From contig JAKPUV010001296.1 in NCBI GenBank assembly GCA_029554925.1, positions 1 through 6,546 of the forward strand: 6,546 nt of DNA, given 5' to 3'. The position numbers and the translations under genes are program-made. The stretch comes from Candidatus Hydrogenedentota bacterium (lineage in GTDB: Bacteria; Hydrogenedentota; Hydrogenedentia; Hydrogenedentales; CAITNO01). Below are positions 1 to 5,828 of the stretch, piece after piece (within the stretch, counting starts at the first letter, position 1; each line of letters opens with the position of its first letter). Under the pieces are notes generated by a model. The model was not told where the DNA came from. It saw only the letters and a program-made list of their open reading frames with translations, and searched no databases.

Positions 1-2745
1 TCCGCGGCGGGGGTGGTGACGGAGCAGGAGGAGGTGCTGGCCGTGGTGACCGCCGCCGATGATCCCGCCGGCCTGCTGGACGAGGCGGACGGCGATCCCT
101 CCCCCGATGCCCGCACCGCCTGGGCGCAGGGGCTGCTGGACGGGCTGGGCGCGATGCCGCTTCCCCTGCCGGCGGTGGGCGTCACGCTTCTGGCGCGGTC
201 CGGCGCCGACATTCGCGTGCTCGGGGACATTTCCCCCCTGTCCGTGACCGTCACCTGGCTCTCCGCCGAGTTCCCCGAGGAGACCGACGTGGACGCGGTG
301 CGTCTTGCCGGGCTTCCCGTGGCCCTCGTCAACGGCCGCTTTGAGGACCTTCCCGAAGCCCCCGCCGCCCTCGTGGCCGATCCGCCCCTTCTCGACGGGG
401 CGACCGGCGCACTTCAGGCGGATCTGGACGGATTCTCGGTGTTCCTGCCGGTGGAGGCGCCCCGCCACACCCTGACCGTCTCTCCAGCCGCCGAGGGCCG
501 GGTCTCCGTGCTTCCCGCCGCGCCTGCGGGCGGTTACGTCTATGGCACGGAGGTGACCCTGACCGCCACGGCGGACACCGGGTTCGCGTTTGCCGGATGG
601 ACCGGCGATCTGGAGGGGGTCCTGGACAATCCCGCCACCCTCGTCATTGACGGCGACAAGGAGGTGGGCGTCCTGTTCGAGGACATCCGCACGCTGGACA
701 TCATTTCCGTGACCCCGTCCGAGGCCTGGCTCTTCGGCGGGATCACCGCGCGGATTGAGGGCGTGAAATTCACCCCGACCACCACCTTCAGCATCGGCGG
801 CCAGACCGTGCGCGCGGTGAACCTCTCCCCCGACGGCACCTCCGTCGAGGTGCTGGTGCCGCCCTCCGCCGACCGCTCCGCGAACGCCACGGTGCTCGCG
901 GCGGTCACGGCCCGCGACGGCGCGGTCACCGCGCCCACACCCGTCTCCTTTCAATACCGGCGCTTTGTCACCGACGCGTCCGGGCGCAATCTGACGGCCT
1001 TCATCCTCGGGGATCCGGCCTCGGAAAACACGGTAAAACTTACGGCGGGCGGCGGCAGCCTGGAAAAGGTGGTCCTGACGCTTCCGCCGCTCGCGGCGGC
1101 CCCCTCCCCGTTGTACGGGCTTGGGCTCACCCGCAAGATCGGCGCCGCCGCCAAGGCGGCGGACCCTTCCATCCCCGACGGGCAGCTCGCCTCGTCCCTC
1201 ATCTCGGGGGCGGCCGCCGGCGCGGCGGTCGAGGGGTCGTATGACTTCAGCCTGCATCTCTTCGCCGATCCGGACGCCTCCGCCACCATTCCCCCGCCCG
1301 GCGCCGGGGGCAACTACTACATCGAGGTCACCAACAGCCTGCTCCGCTTCCCGCGCGAGACCGACGCCGCCGGCGCCCCCGCCGGACCGGCGCTCCGGGC
1401 GGCCCTGTCCCTCGCGGACACCGGCCTCACCTATGCCGACGCCCGGTCGGGTCTCTCCCTCTGGGGCCTGTCAAGCGGCATGAACTATGTGACGGCCGCC
1501 GAGACCTGCGACCAGCCCATCACCGCCGCCCTCCAATCGCAGCTGCTCGCCGCGGAGCTCTCGCCCGCGCTGACGGCGGCCTCGCCCGACACGAACGCCC
1601 CCGAAAGCGCCGCCGCGCGGATATATGAAGGGAACGCCTTCAGTCTCCGCCGGGGCGCCTCGCTGCCCGCCGCCGCGGCGGCGGCCGTCGCGCTGGTCCG
1701 GGTGGACGGCGCCCCCGCCGTCACGGGGAAGGGCTCCCGCAAGGGCGGCAACGTGCTGACCCTGTATTCGCCGCAGGGCGGCCTGGGCTATGTGGACCGC
1801 GTGGAGCTGCGCGAAAGCGGGGTCGCGGAGGGCGGCGCGGGCGGCGTCGCGGACGCATCCCTCTTCGTCGGTGAGCCCGGCGACCGCGAGCACTACTTTG
1901 AGTTCCGCACCCCCAAGAGCAAGAAGACCGGCATTGTGGACATTGTGGTCTATCTCAAGTCCAACCCCGCCGTTGCCGCCGCCGTCATCCCCCGCGCCTT
2001 CGAATACCGCGCCGCCACGGTGGACGCCACCTTCGCCGTGCTGGCCCTGTTGGGGATGGTGGTCGCCGTTGTCGGCATCTCCGCCGGCACCGACGCGGGC
2101 GGCTGGGGCTTCGGAGGCCCCTGCTTCATCGCCACGGCGGCCTACGGCACGCCCCTGGCGGCCCAGGTGGACACGCTCCGCGCCGTGCGCGACGTGTATC
2201 TGCTCGACAATCCGCTGGGCACCGCCTTTGTGGACCTCTACTACCACCTGAGTCCGGCGGTGGCGGATAGGGTGGCGGCGCACCCCGCCCTGGCGGTGTG
2301 CGTGCGCCTGGCGCTGGCCCCCATGATCGTCGCGGGGCGGCTGCTCCTGGCGTTCCACATCCCGACCACCGCGGTGATGGCGGCGGCCCTGCTGGCGCTG
2401 GCGGTGCTTTGGCGGCGCGGGCGCGCGGCTGTCCGTTCGCGGCGGCGCGTTCGTGACCCCGGGGCCCTAAGGAAAGCGTGGACGGAGGGAACGGGGTGGA
2501 CTTTGTGGACCCGGCGGCATGGTCCCGGGTGTCACGCGGTCTTTCGGCCTACCGCCACCACTGGATGGCGAGGGGGGCGGTGCCCGAGCGCTCCAGGTCC
2601 AGGGAGAACCCGAAGGGGCCCGGCACCTTGGCGCACTTCACCAGCAGGGTGTTCTTGCCCTGGCGCACCCGCACCTCCACCGTCTCGGTGTCCGTCAGTC
2701 CGCCGGGAACCTGCCGGTCCGTCTCGAAGACCAGTTCGCCGTTGA
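1..2745 (+). CDS. Partial large envelope protein: InlB-like repeat, IPT/TIG domain, C-terminal CFI-box with membrane segments
   Basis: The frame is open from the first base and begins with acidic, non-signal-like sequence, so the true start lies upstream; GTG codons at 13 and 16 are unlikely starts. Numbering residues from position 13, the region about 152-223 resembles a divergent InlB B-repeat (Flg_new type; GWTGDLEG core, closing with VGVLFED). Residues about 228-316 resemble an IPT/TIG immunoglobulin-like domain ending in FQYR. A second, degenerate IPT-like stretch ends in FEYR near 668. A hydrophobic helix (about 672-693) is followed by a Gly-rich linker and the box CFIATAAYG (704-712). 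Next come an LDNPLGTAFVDLYY-like block and two more hydrophobic segments (about 757-782 and 785-801), then an Arg-rich tail. This matches what I recall of the CFI-box-CTERM family, thought to be a C-terminal sorting or anchoring module. An envelope location is inferred; ligand and role are unknown. From about 2467 third positions stop being G/C-biased and the frame runs 197 bases into the convergent gene, so the last 90 or so residues are probably not native. Confidence 0.8.
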   Translation, partial: SAAGVVTEQEEVLAVVTAADDPAGLLDEADGDPSPDARTAWAQGLLDGLGAMPLPLPAVGVTLLARSGADIRVLGDISPLSVTVTWLSAEFPEETDVDAVRLAGLPVALVNGRFEDLPEAPAALVADPPLLDGATGALQADLDGFSVFLPVEAPRHTLTVSPAAEGRVSVLPAAPAGGYVYGTEVTLTATADTGFAFAGWTGDLEGVLDNPATLVIDGDKEVGVLFEDIRTLDIISVTPSEAWLFGGITARIEGVKFTPTTTFSIGGQTVRAVNLSPDGTSVEVLVPPSADRSANATVLAAVTARDGAVTAPTPVSFQYRRFVTDASGRNLTAFILGDPASENTVKLTAGGGSLEKVVLTLPPLAAAPSPLYGLGLTRKIGAAAKAADPSIPDGQLASSLISGAAAGAAVEGSYDFSLHLFADPDASATIPPPGAGGNYYIEVTNSLLRFPRETDAAGAPAGPALRAALSLADTGLTYADARSGLSLWGLSSGMNYVTAAETCDQPITAALQSQLLAAELSPALTAASPDTNAPESAAARIYEGNAFSLRRGASLPAAAAAAVALVRVDGAPAVTGKGSRKGGNVLTLYSPQGGLGYVDRVELRESGVAEGGAGGVADASLFVGEPGDREHYFEFRTPKSKKTGIVDIVVYLKSNPAVAAAVIPRAFEYRAATVDATFAVLALLGMVVAVVGISAGTDAGGWGFGGPCFIATAAYGTPLAAQVDTLRAVRDVYLLDNPLGTAFVDLYYHLSPAVADRVAAHPALAVCVRLALAPMIVAGRLLLAFHIPTTAVMAAALLALAVLWRRGRAAVRSRRRVRDPGALRKAWTEGTGWTLWTRRHGPGCHAVFRPTATTGWRGGRCPSAPGPGRTRRGPAPWRTSPAGCSCPGAPAPPPSRCPSVRREPAGPSRRPVRR
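2122..2454 (+). other. CFI-box C-terminal module (Cys box, two hydrophobic segments, basic tail)
   Basis: The module opens with CFIATAAYG (bases 2122-2148) directly after a Gly-rich linker and a preceding transmembrane-like helix (about 2026-2091). It continues with a conserved-looking block carrying the LDNPLG and LYYHLSP motifs, then hydrophobic stretches at about 2281-2357 and 2365-2412. It ends in a tail with about eight arginines between 2413 and 2454. The order of Cys box, hydrophobic helix and Arg cluster is that of bacterial C-terminal sorting or anchoring signals. Membership in the CFI-box family is recognised from the motif. Processing at the Cys is an inference. Confidence 0.65.
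2471..2548. other. Convergent junction between two genes
   Basis: This short stretch lies between the likely natural end of the plus-strand envelope protein gene and the TAG stop of the minus-strand GH2-like gene. The plus-strand frame stays open across it, but with Trp/Arg-rich sequence and A/T-ending codons unlike the gene upstream. The only dyad seen is a weak one (acccgg at 2509-2514 with ccgggt at 2525-2530). It has no T-tract on either side, so no convincing terminator can be called. Confidence 0.45.
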
Positions 2746-5641
2746 GCCACACCTTCATGGCGTTCCGGACGCCGAGAACCATCCGCGCGCCCTGGCGGCG
2801 CTCGCCCACAAACTCCGCATAGGCGTAGCCCACGGCGCGGTCGTCCCTGGGGGCGGTTGAAAACACCGGCGAGAACGCCGTCTGCAAATCCACCAGATGG
2901 CCCGCGGCGGCCGAGGAGTGCCAGCGGCCCCAGCGGACCGCCCGGTACCAGCCGGGATACACGGCGTCAAAATCCTGCGCCGTCTCGGGGGGATAGACGG
3001 TGTGGAAGCCCGCGCCCCGGTTCCAGTTGGGGAACTCGCCGATGACCATCCACCGGCGCAGGCTGTGCAGGCGCTCCCGGCGCATCCACTCCACCAGCCG
3101 CTGGTCCGGCGGCAGGGGCTGCTCCGGCGGCACGGACCGCCGCGTAAGATGGGCGGCCAGATTCGAGAAGACGCGGTCGGCCACGGGGTCCGCGCCCAGA
3201 TGCTCCAGCAGCCGCAGATGCGTGAAGACGAGCCGCCCCGCGCCGTACCGGCGCACGAGGATCCCGGTGCCCCAGCAGTCCTCCGCGCCGGGGGTGAAGG
3301 TGCCGCAGATGTCCTCCTCCCCGGTCTCGGCGAAGGTTTTGGCGGGGGCCACGTTCCGGTAGGGCTGGCGCATGAGCCCGCGCGAGGGGAGCTTGTCAAA
3401 GACGGGATGCACCTTGGCGTAGTGCACGGCCGGGACCGGGGCGTCCACGGTGTTCCGGGACGTGGCCGCGAGGTCGGCGCCCCCGGCCATCAGGGCGGCC
3501 AGGTCGTTCCAGTCGTCCGGCGGCCCGAAGAAAACGGCCACCGCGCCGCCGCGCACCTGCGCGAGCACCTGGGCCAGGTCGTTGTCCGGATACGCCCGGA
3601 TCGTGTTGGCGAGCGGGGGGATCACATGGACCGGGGCGAGGAGGTTGCCCTCGGCGGCCAGCCCGCCGAAGCGGCCGGTCCATTCCCCGTGGGGGTCGAG
3701 CAGGTGGACGGTCAGTTCGCGGGGCGGCGCCGGCTCCACCACATACAGGTCCGCGTCCGCGGAGGCGGCGATCTGCCCGTTGCGCAGCAGGCGCACGGTG
3801 AACCGGTGGGGGCCGCAGGAGCCCGAGGCCGAAATGGCCCCCTCCCAGAGCGGGCGTCCGTGTTTCGGGATTTTCGGGAGGGCGCGGCGCTTCTTCCAGA
3901 GCATCTGGCCGGTCGGGCCGGTCAGCTGGAGCGAAAGCTCCCCCTGCCCCTCGACCCGGCCCTCATTCGCCAGCAGCACCGTCACCGGCACCTCTTGGCG
4001 GGGCGACAGGTTGGTTTCGGGGATCTGGATGACGGGGCGCAGCGGCTGCTGCGCCTCGGCGAGCGCGCGCAGCACCGGCTTCTCGCGGCCCTCCCGGTCC
4101 GTGACGCCCGCGGGGAACCCGCCCCGTCCGTCGGTGAGCCGCCCATGGCAGTAGCCCGCGACCTTCGGGTTGGCGCGCAGGGCGTCCAGCTGCATCCGCG
4201 CCGCGTCGCACTGGATGTCCTCCATCGCCCGGGTCAGGCCCGCGAGGTCGCCGAAAAGGCGGTCCAGCCCGCGCTCGGCGAAACCCGGCGCGGCGGCCGC
4301 CATCGCCGCCTCCCCGTTCGGGGCCGTCTCATCGCCGCAACCGGACGCCGACACGGTCACAAGCATGGCCGGGTCGCCGATGTGGCGGAAGTAGTTCTCC
4401 ATGTCCAGGTCCACGGGGGCGCGCGGGGGGACATGCGGCGCGTCCATTTCCTGCACCTCCGCCGAACGCGGCCGCAGCAGACAGGCGGGCTCCCGCGCCG
4501 CCGTTCCGCCGTCCCCGAGGATCAGGCGCGTCGGGTCCAGCTCCCGCGCCAGCAGGCACAGGTCGTCCCGAAGCGGCCGCCCCTCCGCGGGCTCCAGGCC
4601 GCCGGGCACGCCCCAGACCACCAGCGACGGGTGGTTTCGGTCCCTTACGACCATTCCGCGCACCGTTTCCAGGCCGCCGGATACGCCCAGCGGGGCGTCC
4701 TCCTGGACCAGCATCCCCAGCTCGTCCGCCGCCTCCAGCAGCGCCGAAGGCGCGGGCCACCCGCGCAGGCGCAGCAGGTTAACCCCGGCGTCCCTGGCCG
4801 TCTGCACGTCCCGGCGGGCCTGTTCCCGGGCGTCCCGTCCGGCGGGGCCGCCGCCGGGCTGGTGCAGCAGCGCCTTGACATGGAGCGGGCGGTTGTTCAG
4901 AAAGAACCGGTCTTCCTTCACCGTGAAATCGCGCATGCCGAAGCGCACGGTTTTTGCGTGGACCGGGCCGTCCGGCCCCAGCAGTTCCGCGCGCAGGCGG
5001 TAGAGCCTCGGCTGTTCCGGCGACCAGGGCTTGAAGTCCGGGAAGTCCAGCCGCATCGGTCCGGGCTTGCCCACGGCGGCGAAGGGGGTGCCCTCGATGG
5101 ACAGGCGCACCTCCGCGCCGGGTTTCGCGACGGCTTCCGTCAGTACCTGCACGCAGGCGCGCTGGGGATCCGGCATGACAAAGACGCTGGAAAGGCGGAC
5201 ATGCGCGGTGCCTTCCAGCGACACCCCGCCCCAGAGTCCGCCAAACGGGGCCTCCCCGGCGCATGGCGACGAATCCCCGGTCAGGCGCACCGCCAGCAGG
5301 TTCCCGCCCGGGTGGACCTGTTCGGTGACCTCCAGCGAGAAGGGGACGAATCCGCCCTCATGGCTTCCGGCGGGCTTCCCGTTGACCCAGACGGCTGCGG
5401 CGTGGTCCGCCGCCTCGAAATGCAGAAAGACACACCGCCCCGTCCAGGCGTCATCAAGGGAAAAAGTCCTGAAGTGCCACACGGTCCCGTGATGCATGCC
5501 TTCCGGCGACGGGATCTCCCCCTCCATCGCGCCGTCCGGCGGCCCTTCCTGAAACCACCGTTCCCGGACGCCCCGGTCATCGGGGTCCGCGGCCAGCATC
5601 CATTTGCCGTTAAGCGACAGCGCGATATTCAACTTGTTCAT
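2549..5641 (-). CDS. GH2-family-like protein with GATase-like and lectin-like C-terminal modules; catalytic glutamates apparently lost
   Basis: This 1030-residue protein has the fold order of glycoside hydrolase family 2. An N-terminal jelly-roll sugar-binding domain (about 8-120) includes AAAVWVNGKPAGSHEGGF and is followed by GLWGGVSLEG. An immunoglobulin-like domain spans about 145-235. A TIM-barrel-like domain (about 236-535) shows FGMRDFTVK, AGVNLLRLRGWP, ELGMLVQED, RDRNHPS and LRANPKVAGYCHGRLTD. Active GH2 enzymes read NHPSxxxWxxxNE and (S/T)E(F/Y)G. Here these are NHPSLVVWGVPGG (336-348) and VSASG (430-434), so the acid/base Glu is Gly348 and the nucleophile Glu is Ala432. A beta-sandwich (about 540-635), a class I GATase-like module without a visible catalytic Cys (about 643-835; HPVFDKLPSRGLM) and a lectin-like domain (about 864-1017; WMVIGEFPN, MKVWLNGELV, GKNTLLVK) follow. 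No signal peptide is visible, so it is probably cytoplasmic. The ATG at 5641-5639 is chosen because GH2 homology starts at LSLNGKW; the 55 upstream in-frame codons cover terminator hairpins. The Shine-Dalgarno match is poor (AGGGA, 11 bases away). Likely a carbohydrate-binding or regulatory pseudoenzyme; substrate unknown. Confidence 0.88.
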   Translation of the reverse strand: MNKLNIALSLNGKWMLAADPDDRGVRERWFQEGPPDGAMEGEIPSPEGMHHGTVWHFRTFSLDDAWTGRCVFLHFEAADHAAAVWVNGKPAGSHEGGFVPFSLEVTEQVHPGGNLLAVRLTGDSSPCAGEAPFGGLWGGVSLEGTAHVRLSSVFVMPDPQRACVQVLTEAVAKPGAEVRLSIEGTPFAAVGKPGPMRLDFPDFKPWSPEQPRLYRLRAELLGPDGPVHAKTVRFGMRDFTVKEDRFFLNNRPLHVKALLHQPGGGPAGRDAREQARRDVQTARDAGVNLLRLRGWPAPSALLEAADELGMLVQEDAPLGVSGGLETVRGMVVRDRNHPSLVVWGVPGGLEPAEGRPLRDDLCLLARELDPTRLILGDGGTAAREPACLLRPRSAEVQEMDAPHVPPRAPVDLDMENYFRHIGDPAMLVTVSASGCGDETAPNGEAAMAAAAPGFAERGLDRLFGDLAGLTRAMEDIQCDAARMQLDALRANPKVAGYCHGRLTDGRGGFPAGVTDREGREKPVLRALAEAQQPLRPVIQIPETNLSPRQEVPVTVLLANEGRVEGQGELSLQLTGPTGQMLWKKRRALPKIPKHGRPLWEGAISASGSCGPHRFTVRLLRNGQIAASADADLYVVEPAPPRELTVHLLDPHGEWTGRFGGLAAEGNLLAPVHVIPPLANTIRAYPDNDLAQVLAQVRGGAVAVFFGPPDDWNDLAALMAGGADLAATSRNTVDAPVPAVHYAKVHPVFDKLPSRGLMRQPYRNVAPAKTFAETGEEDICGTFTPGAEDCWGTGILVRRYGAGRLVFTHLRLLEHLGADPVADRVFSNLAAHLTRRSVPPEQPLPPDQRLVEWMRRERLHSLRRWMVIGEFPNWNRGAGFHTVYPPETAQDFDAVYPGWYRAVRWGRWHSSAAAGHLVDLQTAFSPVFSTAPRDDRAVGYAYAEFVGERRQGARMVLGVRNAMKVWLNGELVFETDRQVPGGLTDTETVEVRVRQGKNTLLVKCAKVPGPFGFSLDLERSGTAPLAIQWWR

Positions 5642-5666
5642 GGGAGAGGGGTTCCCTAGTTGGGCG

Positions 5667-5682
5667 GGGCCGGTTTCGGCCC
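5667..5682 (-). promoter_or_regulatory. Small leader hairpin upstream of the GH2-like gene
   Basis: A perfect 6-base-pair dyad (gggccg at 5667-5672 and cggccc at 5677-5682) with a 4-base loop lies in the predicted 5' leader of the GH2-like gene, about 25 bases upstream of its ATG. It has no following T-tract, so it is not a terminator. It could affect translation, or be chance in GC-rich DNA. Confidence 0.2.
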
Positions 5683-5699
5683 GGACAGCACCGGGTAAG

Positions 5700-5729
5700 A
5701 GTGTACCGGACCCCCCGCCCGCGGTGCAA
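5700..5729 (-). promoter_or_regulatory. Candidate sigma-70-type promoter for the GH2-like gene
   Basis: On the minus strand, TTGCAC (5729-5724) and TACACT (5705-5700) are separated by 18 bases, a moderate match to the -35 and -10 consensus. Transcription would start near 5693 and give a leader of about 50 bases. The location fits: it lies after the glnA terminator and hairpin and before the GH2-like start, and the TACACT lies in one of the few A/T-containing patches of the spacer. There is no extended -10 TG. This is motif matching only. Confidence 0.35.
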
Positions 5730-5742
5730 GAAAACCGCCCCC

Positions 5743-5764
5743 GCGCGCCCGGCGGCGGGCGCGC
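5743..5764 (-). terminator. Second GC-rich hairpin after the glnA terminator
   Basis: A perfect 9-base-pair dyad (gcgcgcccg at 5743-5751, cgggcgcgc at 5756-5764) with a 4-base loop follows the first hairpin and its T-tract in the direction of glnA transcription. After it the minus strand reads a G-rich run, then TTTTCTT (5737-5731), seven bases beyond the stem. That spacing is longer than in classic intrinsic terminators, so it may be a back-up terminator, an RNA 3'-end stabiliser, or part of the leader control of the next gene. Confidence 0.4.
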
Positions 5765-5804
5765 AAAAAGGGGGCGGGAACGGCCACGGGGACCGTTCCC
5801 GCCC
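5765..5804 (-). terminator. Rho-independent terminator of glnA
   Basis: Reading the minus strand, a perfect 12-base-pair stem (arms 5804-5793 and 5783-5772, GGGCGGGAACGG and its complement) encloses a 9-base loop. It is followed after a few C residues by TTTTT (5769-5765). It begins 24 bases beyond the glnA stop codon. A long GC-rich stem plus T-tract on this strand is the standard intrinsic terminator layout. The plus strand has no T-tract here, so the site is one-directional. It separates glnA from the downstream GH2-like gene. Confidence 0.8.
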
Positions 5805-5811
5805 AAGGCAA

Positions 5812-5827
5812 GGGGAGGGGGGGTGGG
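5812..5827 (+). other. G-run (quadruplex-type) motif just after the glnA stop
   Basis: The plus strand has G runs of 4, 7 and 3 separated by single bases, which can be read as four G-tracts of three or more with one-base loops. It sits immediately beyond the glnA stop codon and eight bases before the terminator stem. For glnA the G-rich strand is the template and the RNA is C-rich. A role in polymerase pausing is possible but not shown. Confidence 0.3.
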
Positions 5828-5828
5828 A

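Noticed and set aside
1141..1163. Inverted repeat made of gccgcc and ggcggc runs.
   Set aside because: It is fully explained by runs of Ala codons inside the coding frame.
1666..1692. Simple repeat of gcc/gcg triplets.
   Set aside because: It encodes a short Ala stretch in the envelope protein; no sign of a mobile or CRISPR-type repeat.
1471..2358. A 295-codon open frame on the minus strand inside the envelope protein gene.
   Set aside because: Its His/Gly/Arg-rich composition and lack of any motif mark it as an antisense shadow; the plus-strand frame has clear domains here.
2509..2530. Possible convergent terminator hairpin (acccgg / ccgggt).
   Set aside because: The stem has only six pairs with a 10-base loop and no T-tract on either strand; expected by chance at this GC content.
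4598..4606. Reading the GH2-like gene as a decaying pseudogene.
   Set aside because: The frame is intact for 1030 codons with normal G/C-ending codon use, and non-catalytic domains are well preserved; loss is confined to the catalytic motifs.
2897..5659. A 920-codon open frame on the plus strand.
   Set aside because: It is antisense to the GH2-like gene over almost its whole length. The protein is Arg/Gly/His/Pro-rich with no recognisable domain, as expected from GC-rich codons read backwards.
5642..5806. Start of the GH2-like gene at the upstream ATG near 5806.
   Set aside because: The 55 extra residues have no homology-like or signal-like character and would overlap the glnA terminator stem and the second hairpin. 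GH2 similarity starts just after the ATG at 5641.
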